NCBI GenBank assembly: GCA_030690315.1
Contig: JAUYGY010000014.1
Location: 21,232 to 85,231 of the forward strand
Length of the DNA: 64,000 nt
Direction of reading: 5' to 3'
Source: Aequorivita sp.
GTDB lineage: Bacteria > Bacteroidota > Bacteroidia > Flavobacteriales > Flavobacteriaceae
Part shown: positions 34,878 through 42,957 of the stretch, piece after piece
Numbering within the stretch: position 1 is the first letter of the stretch
How the letters are laid out: each line of letters begins with the position of its first letter
Translations under genes and position numbers: made by a program
Notes under the pieces: model-generated
What the model was told of the DNA's origin: nothing
Database searches by the model: none
What the model saw: only the letters and a program-made list of their open reading frames with translations

Positions 34878-34951
34878 CGGGATGTAGCGCAGCCTGGTAG
34901 CGTACACGTCTGGGGGGCGTGGGGTCGCAAGTTCAAATCTTGTCATCCCGA
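34878..34951 (+). tRNA. tRNA-Pro (anticodon GGG)
   Basis: The acceptor stem CGGGATG pairs with CATCCCG, then discriminator A. The D arm is GCGCAGCCTGGTAGCGT. The anticodon arm CACGT-CTGGGGG-GCGTG gives anticodon GGG (reads CCC/CCU). The T arm is GCAAG-TTCAAAT-CTTGT. CCA is not encoded. Confidence 0.95.
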
Positions 34952-34955
34952 CTTT

Positions 34956-34990
34956 AAAAGAAGACATCTTTCACGGTGTCTTCTTTTTTT
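34956..34990 (+). terminator. Terminator after tRNA-Pro
   Basis: AAAAGAAGACA pairs with TGTCTTCTTTT around a 10-nt loop and runs into nine T. Confidence 0.92.
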
Positions 34991-35362
34991 TTGGTTGCCA
35001 TTGTCCTTTGGCACCGCCAAAAGGGCAAGGACGTACGGCGAACCTTAAGTAAGTTCAAATCTATAATGTAGGTTTTATAAAGGGATAGTAAGACATCATA
35101 GAAGTATCAAGGAAGTATAGTCGGTATAGTGTCCGCATATAGTTCACATATAGTCCACATACAGTCCATATACAGTTGGCTGAGAAAGTGCAATTTTTAA
35201 AGTTTGATTATCTTTTATATAACCAATTAAAAGTGAAGAATCTTCAAGTGAAAAGCTTATAAATATACGAAATTTTTGACCTGAAGTCAAGTACTAAAAA
35301 TTATTATGCGTGTTGAATATATATGGGCACTTATGAATCATTTTTTCAAGTATGATCCCCAA
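34991..35362. other. Intergenic stretch before hemN
   Basis: No gene was recognised. It holds an 11-bp repeat array (35136-35179) and the dyad TTGAC-5 nt-GTCAA at 35276-35290. Confidence 0.5.
35136..35179 (+). repeat. Four copies of an 11-bp unit
   Basis: CATATAGTTCA, CATATAGTCCA, CATACAGTCCA and TATACAGTTGG are contiguous. Related words (GGTATAGTGTCCG) precede them, so the array may once have been longer. Confidence 0.8.
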
Positions 35363-35406
35363 CTGACATTTATCATTCTATATTAAAAATTAGAAAATTA
35401 CTTTTG
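35363..35406 (+). promoter_or_regulatory. FNR/CRP-like site plus -7 element, hemN
   Basis: CTGAC-ATTT-ATCAT at 35363-35376, 22 bp, then a perfect TACTTTTG (35399-35406), 19 bp before the hemN ATG. If transcription starts about 6 bp after the -7 box, the palindrome is centred near -42, the class II activator position. The same 44-bp layout occurs at four other promoters here. Confidence 0.7.
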
Positions 35407-35425
35407 TCCACACATTTCAAAAGAC

Positions 35426-36790
35426 ATGCAAAACAGTTTAATTTCAAAATACAACGTTCCCGGCCCGCGATATACAAGCTATCCAACGGTTCCGTACTGG
35501 AATAACGATCACTTTTCGCTGAGTGAATGGAAAAAAAATGTGATCCACAGTTTTTCGGAGAGCAATTCAACCGAAGGCATAAGCCTTTACATTCACCTTC
35601 CGTTTTGTGAAAGTCTGTGTACTTTTTGTGGCTGCAACAAACGCATAACAAAAAATCACGGTGTTGAAACCCCATATTTGGAATCCGTTTTAAAAGAATG
35701 GCGCCTTTATTTGGAACTTTTTTCAGAACGTCCCATTATAAAGGAATTGCACTTAGGCGGGGGCACGCCCACTTTTTTTTCTGCTGAAAATTTAAAACTG
35801 CTTATAAAAGGAATTTTTCGCGATGCAACCCTCGCCGAAAATCCCTCATTCAGTTTTGAAGGACATCCAAACAATACAAAAGGCGAACATTTACAAACTC
35901 TTTTTGAATGTGGTTTTACAAGGGTTAGTTACGGCGTTCAAGATTACAACACTGCGGTGCAGATTGCAATCCACAGGCTTCAGCCGTTTGCAAATGTAAA
36001 ACGTGTTACCGAAACTGCGCGTGAAATTGGGTACACCTCTGTTGGCCATGATATTATTTTTGGGCTTCCATTTCAAAAAAAGGAACACGTAATTTATTCC
36101 ATCGAAAAAACAAAAGAATTGATGCCAGACCGCATCGCTTTTTACAGTTACGCCCACGTGCCGTGGATAAAAGGCAACGGGCAGCGTGGATTTAAAGATG
36201 AAGATTTGCCAAGTGCCTCAGAAAAACGGGAAATGTATGAAGTCGGAAAAAAAATGCTGGAAGAAGCGGGATATATTGAAATAGGGATGGATCACTTCGC
36301 CCTTAAAACTGATAGTCTATACACAGCGGTGGAAGAAAAAAAACTGCACCGCAACTTTATGGGCTATACCGACAGCAAAACCCAATTGATGCTCGGTCTA
36401 GGGGTTTCTGCCATAGGCGACAGTTGGTACAGTTTCGGTCAAAACTCAAAAAATGTAGAGGAATACCAAGAGTTGGTAGGACAGGGAATACTTCCCGTCT
36501 ATCGCGGCCATATATTGAATGAGGAAGATCTCATTATCCGAAAACATATTCTGAATATGATGTGTCGTTTGGAAACTAGCTGGGAAGATGCCTCTCTTCA
36601 ATTTAAAGAATTACCGGAAGTACTTTTTAAATTGAAAGAAATGGAAGATGACGGTTTAATTAAAATCAGCTCTACAAAACTTCAAATTACAGAAAAAGGG
36701 CGGCCGTTTGTTCGAAATGTGTGTATGGCTTTTGATGTGCTTTTACAGCGAAATAAGCCAGAAACACAACTTTTTTCAATGACGGTTTAA
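35426..36790 (+). CDS. hemN: Oxygen-independent coproporphyrinogen III oxidase
   Basis: A 454-residue radical SAM enzyme that converts coproporphyrinogen III to protoporphyrinogen IX without oxygen, so heme can be made under anoxia. The [4Fe-4S] motif is CESLCTFCGC in LYIHLPFCESL; the SAM glycine motif is HLGGGTPTFFSAENL; later YGVQDYN and HDIIFGLPFQ are usual. Substrate loop YTDSKTQLMLGLGVSAIGDS. Length and motifs fit true HemN rather than HemW. It is monocistronic with an FNR-like promoter, which matches its role; heme is needed by the cbb3 oxidase and cytochromes downstream. Confidence 0.95.
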   Translation: MQNSLISKYNVPGPRYTSYPTVPYWNNDHFSLSEWKKNVIHSFSESNSTEGISLYIHLPFCESLCTFCGCNKRITKNHGVETPYLESVLKEWRLYLELFSERPIIKELHLGGGTPTFFSAENLKLLIKGIFRDATLAENPSFSFEGHPNNTKGEHLQTLFECGFTRVSYGVQDYNTAVQIAIHRLQPFANVKRVTETAREIGYTSVGHDIIFGLPFQKKEHVIYSIEKTKELMPDRIAFYSYAHVPWIKGNGQRGFKDEDLPSASEKREMYEVGKKMLEEAGYIEIGMDHFALKTDSLYTAVEEKKLHRNFMGYTDSKTQLMLGLGVSAIGDSWYSFGQNSKNVEEYQELVGQGILPVYRGHILNEEDLIIRKHILNMMCRLETSWEDASLQFKELPEVLFKLKEMEDDGLIKISSTKLQITEKGRPFVRNVCMAFDVLLQRNKPETQLFSMTV

Positions 36791-36826
36791 AAATTTATTT
36801 TAAAATTCTATCCTTTTTTTTCATAA

Positions 36827-36870
36827 ATGACAAAGGTCATATTTTCGATTAAACGATATTAAGACATTTG
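36827..36870 (+). promoter_or_regulatory. FNR/CRP-like site plus -7 element, porin-nirK operon
   Basis: A perfect ATGAC-AAAG-GTCAT palindrome (36827-36840), 22 bp, then GACATTTG (36863-36870; first base departs from TAnnTTTG). The gene start is 28 bp further on. The first base of the -7 box is an A/G in three of the five copies, as expected for activator-dependent promoters. Confidence 0.72.
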
Positions 36871-36898
36871 TATCTGTAATTCAAATACTCGGTTATAA

Positions 36899-38188
36899 AT
36901 GAATTTTTCAAAAAGTATTTTCTTCTTAATTTTATTTTTTTCCATAACACAAACATATTCTCAATTTACCGTAGATGCACAACTTCGTCCGCGTTTTGAG
37001 TACCGCCACGGTTACAAAACCTTATTCCCAAATGATACAGATCCGGCGGCTTTCGTTTCACAAAGAACAAGACTTAATTTTGGCTACAAAACCGAAAAGC
37101 TACATTTCTATTTAAGTGCGCAGGATGTTCGGGTTTGGGGCGATGTGCCGCAACTTAACGTTGCCGATGAAAATGGGTTTTCCCTTCACCAAGCTTGGGC
37201 AGAGGTACAATTGATTTCTAATTTTAACTTCAAAATTGGGCGGCAGGAAATTGTTTATGACGATCAGCGTTTTTTCGGAAATGTAGATTGGGCGCAGCAA
37301 GGCCGAAGCCACGACGCAGCAATCTTAAAATTTGAACCCAATTATTTGAAACTCCATTTCGGAGCTGCCTACAATCAAGATGGCGAAGCTTTAACGGGAA
37401 ATATTCTTACTAAAAAAACCTATAAAAGTTTTCAATATGTATGGCTTCACAAAGATTGGGAAAAACTCGCCGCCAGTTTTCTCTTTTTGAACAATGGCCT
37501 GCAATATATTGACGAAACAAATGAATCTAAAAACGACACCCGCTTTAGCCAAACTGCAGGAATTCATTTAAAGGCGAAGGCAAATAAATTCAACTTTGCT
37601 TCAAATTTATTTTATCAATTTGGAAAAGACATTGCCGATAATGATTTGAGCGCTTATTTAATTTCTGCGGAAGCAAACTATTTGGCAATGGAAAATCTCA
37701 ATTTCACTTTAGGTGGTGAACTGCAAAGTGGGAACAATTTTGGCGCGCCTTCAAACGGAAAAAACAAAGCGTTCAATCCGCTCTATGGTACCAATCATAA
37801 GTTTAACGGGTTTATGGATTACTTTTACGTTGGGAATCATTTAGACAATGTTGGGTTAGTGGATTTTTATGGAGCTATTAAATATTCCTTCAATAAAAAA
37901 TCAAATTTATCTGTTGCATTTCATAAATTTTCTGCTGCTGCGGAAATGTTAAATGAAAGCACAAAAGATTTAGGTTACGAGATAGATTTAGTAACTTCAC
38001 ATCAACTGAGCGATTTCGTGGGTGTTCAAGCTGGTTATTCACAATTTTTTGCTTCCAATGGTATTGAAATCGTAAAAAATAATTTTGACAGCAACTCCAA
38101 TAATTGGGCTTGGGCAATGTTGACTATAGACCCAGTCCTTTTTACTTGGCAAAAACAAGACATAGAACTTAACAACCAAAAACTATAA
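36899..38188 (+). CDS. Alginate-export-type outer membrane porin
   Basis: A 429-residue beta-barrel protein with signal peptide (ends TYSQ). It opens with [20 protein letters not shown] and [20 protein letters not shown], typical of the alginate_exp porin family, and continues with strands such as [20 protein letters not shown]. In denitrifying flavobacteria such porins sit before nirK; here nirK starts 22 bp after its stop. It would let nitrite or other small anions cross the outer membrane; this role is inference from position. Confidence 0.8.
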   Translation: MNFSKSIFFLILFFSITQTYSQFTVDAQLRPRFEYRHGYKTLFPNDTDPAAFVSQRTRLNFGYKTEKLHFYLSAQDVRVWGDVPQLNVADENGFSLHQAWAEVQLISNFNFKIGRQEIVYDDQRFFGNVDWAQQGRSHDAAILKFEPNYLKLHFGAAYNQDGEALTGNILTKKTYKSFQYVWLHKDWEKLAASFLFLNNGLQYIDETNESKNDTRFSQTAGIHLKAKANKFNFASNLFYQFGKDIADNDLSAYLISAEANYLAMENLNFTLGGELQSGNNFGAPSNGKNKAFNPLYGTNHKFNGFMDYFYVGNHLDNVGLVDFYGAIKYSFNKKSNLSVAFHKFSAAAEMLNESTKDLGYEIDLVTSHQLSDFVGVQAGYSQFFASNGIEIVKNNFDSNSNNWAWAMLTIDPVLFTWQKQDIELNNQKL

Positions 38189-38210
38189 AATCAACTTTAA
38201 ATTGAAAACT

Positions 38211-39677
38211 ATGAATCTAACTATCAAAAAAAATCTTGTAACAAAAGTGCTTTTCGGCATAAGCGCTATGGCACTTCTCTCCAGCTGTGTAAACGACCAA
38301 TCCGAAAAAAAATACAACGATACGGTAGATATTCCCGTAAATCAGGAAATGATTGCAGAGCTAACCTCTCCTCCCAATGTTCCCACTCCCGTTGGAAAAC
38401 GGATGGCGAAAAAATTGATTGTTGATTTGGAAATCCAAGAGCGGGAGGGCGAAATGACCAGTGGCGTAAAATATATTTATTGGACGTTCGGCGGCACCGT
38501 ACCCGGCAGTTTTATAAGAACCCGCGTGGGCGATGAAGTGGAGTTTCACCTAAAAAATCACCCAGACAACAAATTGCCTCACAACATTGACCTTCATGCC
38601 GTGAACGGTCCAGGTGGTGGAGCGGAATCATCATTTGTGGCTCCCGGTCATGAAAAAGTGTTTTCTTTTAAAGTACTCAATCCGGGGCTTTATGTTTACC
38701 ATTGTGCCACTGCGCCTGTGGGAATGCATATTGCCAACGGGATGTACGGGCTAATTTTGGTTGAACCCGAAGGTGGATTACCCCCCGTTGATAAAGAATA
38801 TTACATAATGCAAGGTGATTTTTACACTGAAGGCGGTTATGGCGAACGTGGCGTGCAACCTTTTGATATGCAAAAAGCTATTGATGAAAAACCAGACTAT
38901 GTTGTTTTCAACGGTCATGTGGGCGCAATGACTGGCGACAATGCTATTACTGCAAAAGTTGGTGAAAAAGTCAGACTTTTTGTTGGGAACGGGGGACCAA
39001 ATCTAGTGTCTTCTTTCCACGTTATTGGAGAAATTTTTGACAAAGTATATGTTGAAGGTGGCGACTTAATAAATGATAACGTACAGACTACATTGATTCC
39101 TGCCGGTGGTGCCGCTATCGTGGAATTCCGTGTGGACGTTCCCGGAACTTTTATATTGGTTGACCACTCTATTTTCAGAGCTTTCAACAAAGGTGCCCTG
39201 GCGATGCTAAAAGTGGAAGGTGAAGAAAACAAAGCAATCTATTCCGGAGAAATTCGAGATGGAATCTATCTTCCTGAAGGTAGCGTTATCCAGTCAATGC
39301 CTAACGGTGGCGATAAAACGGAAAAAGTAGAAATGAAAGCATTAAGTCTTGAAGAGCGAATGACGTTCGGGAAAGATAAATATATGGCCACCTGTTCTGC
39401 CTGTCACCAAGCAAACGGTCAGGGAATTGAAGGCGCTTTCCCTCCTCTGGCAAAATCTGACTATTTAAATGCCGATGTTAATCGTGCAATCGACATAGTT
39501 TTACACGGAAAAACAGGTGAAATAACCGTAAACGGAAAAAAATACAACAGCGTAATGACAGCTCAGGCACTTTCGGATGAAGAAGTTACAAACGTGCTTA
39601 CTTACGTTTACAACAGTTGGGGCAATTCCAAAAAAGAAGTTACTCCAGAAATGGTTCAAGCTGTTAGAAACAGATAA
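38211..39677 (+). CDS. nirK: Copper nitrite reductase with C-terminal cytochrome c domain
   Basis: About 488 residues from the ATG at 38211; lipobox LLSSC (Cys26). It reduces nitrite to nitric oxide. All copper ligands are visible. Type 1 copper: His124, Cys165, His173, Met178. Type 2 copper: His129, His164, His319. Catalytic Asp127 and His270 (SSFHVIG) correspond to Asp98 and His255 of the classic enzyme. After about residue 380 a class I cytochrome c domain follows ([16 protein letters not shown], His399), so electrons may enter directly through the fused heme. Second gene of the FNR-like operon, followed by SUMF1/NirV-like and SCO genes. Confidence 0.95.
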   Translation: MNLTIKKNLVTKVLFGISAMALLSSCVNDQSEKKYNDTVDIPVNQEMIAELTSPPNVPTPVGKRMAKKLIVDLEIQEREGEMTSGVKYIYWTFGGTVPGSFIRTRVGDEVEFHLKNHPDNKLPHNIDLHAVNGPGGGAESSFVAPGHEKVFSFKVLNPGLYVYHCATAPVGMHIANGMYGLILVEPEGGLPPVDKEYYIMQGDFYTEGGYGERGVQPFDMQKAIDEKPDYVVFNGHVGAMTGDNAITAKVGEKVRLFVGNGGPNLVSSFHVIGEIFDKVYVEGGDLINDNVQTTLIPAGGAAIVEFRVDVPGTFILVDHSIFRAFNKGALAMLKVEGEENKAIYSGEIRDGIYLPEGSVIQSMPNGGDKTEKVEMKALSLEERMTFGKDKYMATCSACHQANGQGIEGAFPPLAKSDYLNADVNRAIDIVLHGKTGEITVNGKKYNSVMTAQALSDEEVTNVLTYVYNSWGNSKKEVTPEMVQAVRNR

Positions 39678-39691
39678 TAAAATTGTTTAAA

Positions 39692-40459
39692 ATGAAATTG
39701 TTCAACACCGCCCTTTTCTTAGTCTGCACGCTTTTGTTTTGCAAGGTCGCAGCCCAAAATAGTGAAATGGCCACCGTAAAGGGCGGTGATTATCTACCGC
39801 TCTACGGAGCCGCAGATAAAATGGTAAATGTGGAATCTTTTATGATTGATGTTTACCCGGTTACAAACGCCGATTTTTTAAAATTTGTAAAAGAATATCC
39901 GCAATGGAAAAAAAGCAACGTAAAAAGTCTGTTTGCAGATGAAAGTTATCTAACTAAATGGAAAACTGACGAAAGTTTCAGCGGACTTCCAAATGCGCCA
40001 GTAACAAACGTTTCATGGTTTGCCGCAAAAAAATATTGTGAATGCCTAGGCAAACGATTGCCAAAAATGGACGAATGGGAATTTGCTGCAATGGCCAATG
40101 AAAATGTGCCCGATGCACGAAAAGTGGAAGCGTACAACCAATATATTTTGAATTGGTACGAAACCCCAAAAACATTCAACAAACCAATTGGCTCCACCTT
40201 TAAAAATTATTGGGGCGTTTATGACCTCCACGGGTTAGTTTGGGAATGGACCCAAGATTTTAACACCGTACTTATTTCAGGGGAATCCCGAAAAGATGTG
40301 GATAAAGATTCAAACCTTTTCTGCGGAAGTGCCGCTATTGGCGCTTCAGATTTAATGAATTATGCCGCCTTTATGCGCTATGCTTTTCGCGGAAGTATGA
40401 AAGCACGCTATTCTTCACAAAATTTAGGTTTTCGCTGCGCAAAGGATATTGAAAATTAG
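39692..40459 (+). CDS. SUMF1/formylglycine-generating-enzyme-like protein, NirV type
   Basis: About 255 residues from the ATG at 39692; signal peptide ends KVAAQ. The FGE-sulfatase fold is shown by VKGGDYLPLYGAADKMVNVE, SFMIDVYPVTNADFLKFVKE, PVTNVSWFAAKKYCECLGKR, WEWTQDFNTVL and SQNLGFRCAKD. Proteins of this family (NirV) follow nirK in many denitrifiers and are thought to help assemble or mature NirK. The spacing of 14 bp after nirK supports this. It lacks obvious paired active-site cysteines of true formylglycine enzymes. Confidence 0.85.
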   Translation: MKLFNTALFLVCTLLFCKVAAQNSEMATVKGGDYLPLYGAADKMVNVESFMIDVYPVTNADFLKFVKEYPQWKKSNVKSLFADESYLTKWKTDESFSGLPNAPVTNVSWFAAKKYCECLGKRLPKMDEWEFAAMANENVPDARKVEAYNQYILNWYETPKTFNKPIGSTFKNYWGVYDLHGLVWEWTQDFNTVLISGESRKDVDKDSNLFCGSAAIGASDLMNYAAFMRYAFRGSMKARYSSQNLGFRCAKDIEN

Positions 40460-40470
40460 AAACACTTGTT

Positions 40471-41085
40471 ATGAAAAACTTCAAATATATTTTACTTGCA
40501 CTTTCGTTGTTCGCAATTTCCTGTAACGATGCTTCAAAAAAAGATTCAGCAGGAATTGAAAGCACTTCGGAAAAAAGTAGCGACAACAAAATTTCGGATA
40601 TGTCCATCTACAACCTTCCCTCCCATTGGACAACCCAAGACGGCAATGAAATTGAACTAAAGCAATTACAGGGAAAAGTACTTGTAATGGTGATGATATA
40701 CACTTCCTGCCAAGCCGCCTGCCCAAGATTGGTGGCCGATATGCGTAATCTTGAAAAACAAGTTCCCGAAGATAAAAAAGAAGATGTTCAATATGTTTTC
40801 GTGAGCATCGACCCAAAAATAGATACGCCGGAACGCTTTACTGCCTTTGCAAAAGAAAACGAAATGGAAGACGAAAAATGGCTTTTCTTGAGCGGTAGCG
40901 AAGATGATACCCGTGAATTTGCCGCTGTTTTGGCTGTAAATTACAAACAGATTTCGCCAATGGATTTTTCGCACTCAAACATCATCAGCGTTTTTAACAA
41001 AGCGGGAGAACTTGCCCATCAACAGGAAGGTTTAGGGGTAGATAATAAAGAAACGGTGCAGGCCATTATTGATTTGGCGATATAA
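40471..41085 (+). CDS. SCO1/SenC copper chaperone lipoprotein
   Basis: A 204-residue lipoprotein (lipobox FAISC). The thioredoxin-like SCO domain has the copper motif C-X3-C in MIYTSCQAACPRLVADMRNL and the copper-binding His in MDFSHSNIISVFN. It delivers copper, to CuA or CuB sites in oxidases in general; here, last in the nirK operon, it most probably metallates NirK. A transcript end is likely in the inverted heptamer arrays just downstream. Confidence 0.92.
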   Translation: MKNFKYILLALSLFAISCNDASKKDSAGIESTSEKSSDNKISDMSIYNLPSHWTTQDGNEIELKQLQGKVLVMVMIYTSCQAACPRLVADMRNLEKQVPEDKKEDVQYVFVSIDPKIDTPERFTAFAKENEMEDEKWLFLSGSEDDTREFAAVLAVNYKQISPMDFSHSNIISVFNKAGELAHQQEGLGVDNKETVQAIIDLAI

Positions 41086-41104
41086 AAATAGTATTGAGAT
41101 TTTA

Positions 41105-41206
41105 GTATTGAGTATTGAGTAATTCTGAAATCTCAATATTTTCTTCTCAATTCTCTCTACTCAATACTCAATACTCAATACTCAATACTCAATACTAAAT
41201 ACTAAA
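41105..41206. repeat. Inverted heptamer arrays between convergent operons
   Basis: The right arm is five TACTCAA units and two TACTAAA units (41158-41206). The left arm holds the complementary TTGAGTA in two units preceded by GATTTTAGTA. The arms can pair as a long imperfect hairpin between the SCO gene (plus) and the microprotein gene (minus), which would act as a terminator for both. Confidence 0.8.
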
Positions 41207-41208
41207 AT

Positions 41209-41394
41209 CTAACTTTTCTTCTCTGGAGTATCGTTAGGTTTTTTTCGGTTCTGGACCATATTTTTTCGCTTTTTGCTTTGCTTCACATAAAAAAATAGCC
41301 CGCCGATAATGGCAAAACAGACAACAACGGAAATTATAGTTGTTATTACGGCTCCGTCAAAATTGTACAAAGGAATAAAATTTGAAATTTTCAT
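41209..41394 (-). CDS. Single-TM microprotein at the end of the cco operon
   Basis: A 61-residue protein: MKISNFIPLYNFDGAVITTI, then a TM segment (VVVCFAIIGGLFFYV) and a strongly basic tail (KQSKKRKNMVQNRKKP). It lies 12 bp after another microprotein of the same plan. No family name is known to me. It could be a small oxidase subunit or assembly factor, by position only. Confidence 0.6.
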   Translation of the reverse strand: MKISNFIPLYNFDGAVITTIISVVVCFAIIGGLFFYVKQSKKRKNMVQNRKKPNDTPEKKS

Positions 41395-41406
41395 AGCTGC
41401 AATTTT

Positions 41407-41574
41407 TTAAAGATCATCTTTTTCGGAGGGAGTTATTTCGTCATCACTCTTCTTTTTTCCGCTGAATACAAAGCTAAGTACAATGGCAGTTAGTGCAATA
41501 CATAAAATTACAAAGAAAATAATAATTGCGGTTCCCATACCCCAATTGGCTAGTGGCAAGATTGAATTTATCAT
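41407..41574 (-). CDS. Single-TM microprotein, 55 residues
   Basis: A short gene easily missed: MINSILPLANWGMGTAIIIF, TM segment FFVILCIALTAIVLSFVF, then a charged tail GKKKSDDEITPSEKDDL. The start ATG is at 41574, 12 bp after the TauE/SafE-like gene. Its plan (short N-terminus with PLxN, one TM, basic patch) resembles the following microprotein, so the two may be paralogues. CcoS, CcoQ and CcoH show that small one-TM proteins are common in this locus; an oxidase-related role is inferred. Confidence 0.6.
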   Translation of the reverse strand: MINSILPLANWGMGTAIIIFFVILCIALTAIVLSFVFSGKKKSDDEITPSEKDDL

Positions 41575-41586
41575 AGTCTAAATTTT

Positions 41587-42324
41587 TTAGTGGTTAATGA
41601 TTTGTTTATTTTCTGAAGCCATCGTGTGGCAATTATAGTTAGCATCAACGGTTTCCGCCATCGGTTTGGGGGAAATGTAGGGAATGCCCAGCCCCAATCC
41701 CCGAACAATAAACAGACACCCAATAATCACAACAAAAACTGGAATTGCCCTGCGAATGCGCTGACGTACTTGCCCGTTTAAAAAATTTCCGAGGTAGATG
41801 GCAGAAGTCATAAGTGGAATTGTGCCAAGGCCAAAAAGCGCCATATATAAACTTCCCTGCAAAGCATTTCCCGAAGCAATCGCTCCAAATACAGCCATAT
41901 AAACCAAGCCGCACGGAAGAAATCCATTCAAAAACCCGATGGTTAAAAAGGTGTCGGGGGTTTTCTTTTTGAGTTCTTTTCCCAAAGCCGATTTCACTTT
42001 TGAAATAATTTTGAAAACGGGTTTTGAAAAATTGTATTTGTTAAAGGTTTTTTGTGGAAGAAAAATTACCAACAATATCAAAGCACCAATAATTATTGAA
42101 AGTTGCTGTTGAAAGCCGAAGAGGTTCAAACTTTTGCCAAGCAATCCAAAAACGAGCCCAAGAATACTATATGCTAAAACTCTTCCGAAGTGATACAGAA
42201 ATATCTGTCCCAGTTTTTTGAAATTGTTGGTTCTATCAACCGGCAACAAAAAGGCAATGGGCCCGCACATTCCCACGCAATGGAAACTTCCCAATAATCC
42301 GAATATAAGAGCGGTTGCGAGCAT
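41587..42324 (-). CDS. Sulfite exporter TauE/SafE-like membrane protein (cco-associated)
   Basis: A 245-residue protein with six membrane segments. The N-terminus LATALIFGLLGSFHCVGMCG then PIAFLLPV is the signature of the cytochrome-biogenesis/TauE-like proteins found after ccoH (also called CcoH2 or SenC-linked transporter). GFLNGFLPCGLVYMAVFGAI holds a conserved Cys. A role in copper supply or oxidase assembly is likely from family context. It follows ccoH by 117 bp that contains a GATTAAC heptamer array. Confidence 0.82.
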   Translation of the reverse strand: MLATALIFGLLGSFHCVGMCGPIAFLLPVDRTNNFKKLGQIFLYHFGRVLAYSILGLVFGLLGKSLNLFGFQQQLSIIIGALILLVIFLPQKTFNKYNFSKPVFKIISKVKSALGKELKKKTPDTFLTIGFLNGFLPCGLVYMAVFGAIASGNALQGSLYMALFGLGTIPLMTSAIYLGNFLNGQVRQRIRRAIPVFVVIIGCLFIVRGLGLGIPYISPKPMAETVDANYNCHTMASENKQIINH

Positions 42325-42343
42325 TTTTATGATTAACTATTTT

Positions 42344-42371
42344 GATTAACGATTAACGATTAACGATTGTT
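42344..42371. repeat. Heptamer array, unit GATTAAC, three to four copies
   Basis: Three GATTAAC units and one GATTGTT occupy the gap between ccoH and the TauE/SafE-like gene. Confidence 0.85.
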
Positions 42372-42441
42372 GATTTTTGATTGTTGATTTTTGAATATCT
42401 AAGCTTCTAAAATCATCGACTTCTTAACTCATCAACTTCTC

Positions 42442-42888
42442 TCAATACACAATTTCATTTTTATACAAATAATCCTCTCCTTCATAGCGCCATTGCACAA
42501 TCGTGTTCCAGCGGCCGGCCACCAAACGTTCGTCAGGTATGAGCAAATTTGGACTTGAAAGCTTCAGCGGAAGTTGAAAATCCAATTGTTTGTTGGACGG
42601 CCTATAAAGGAACACGGTGCCTTCTATTTTTGAGTAATCAATATTTTTTGGAAAGGTGAGCATCCAGCCAGCCTGTGTCTTTTCCCCAGAAATATTTCCT
42701 TCTAAGGAATTAGAGTTTTCCTCGTCATCAATTTCTTTTTGGTAAACCATTTCCTTTTTATAATATTCTTCGGTTACCAAATCGTAATCATATTTTTTGT
42801 CCGTACTTATTTTTACAACAAAAAACATAATGAACCCTATAAATAGCACCATCACAATCACCAATCCCGTTCCCCAATTTATTTTCAT
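42442..42888 (-). CDS. ccoH: FixH/CcoH-like oxidase assembly protein
   Basis: A 148-residue protein with an N-terminal TM (WGTGLVIVMVLFIGFIMFFV) and a periplasmic domain containing YYKKEMVYQKEIDDEENSNS, the FixH pattern. CcoH is needed for stable assembly of cbb3 oxidase. It follows ccoG in the usual gene order. Confidence 0.88.
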   Translation of the reverse strand: MKINWGTGLVIVMVLFIGFIMFFVVKISTDKKYDYDLVTEEYYKKEMVYQKEIDDEENSNSLEGNISGEKTQAGWMLTFPKNIDYSKIEGTVFLYRPSNKQLDFQLPLKLSSPNLLIPDERLVAGRWNTIVQWRYEGEDYLYKNEIVY

Positions 42889-42957
42889 TTCAATATTTAT
42901 TTATTGATTATTTCATTCATAATTTCTGTCATCCGTCATCTAGCATCCAGCATCCCG

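Noticed and set aside
35276..35290. TTGAC-5 nt-GTCAA dyad before hemN as an extra FNR site
   Set aside because: The spacer is five bases, not four, and no -7 box lies at the fixed distance seen for the other sites. The nearby 35363 site fits better.
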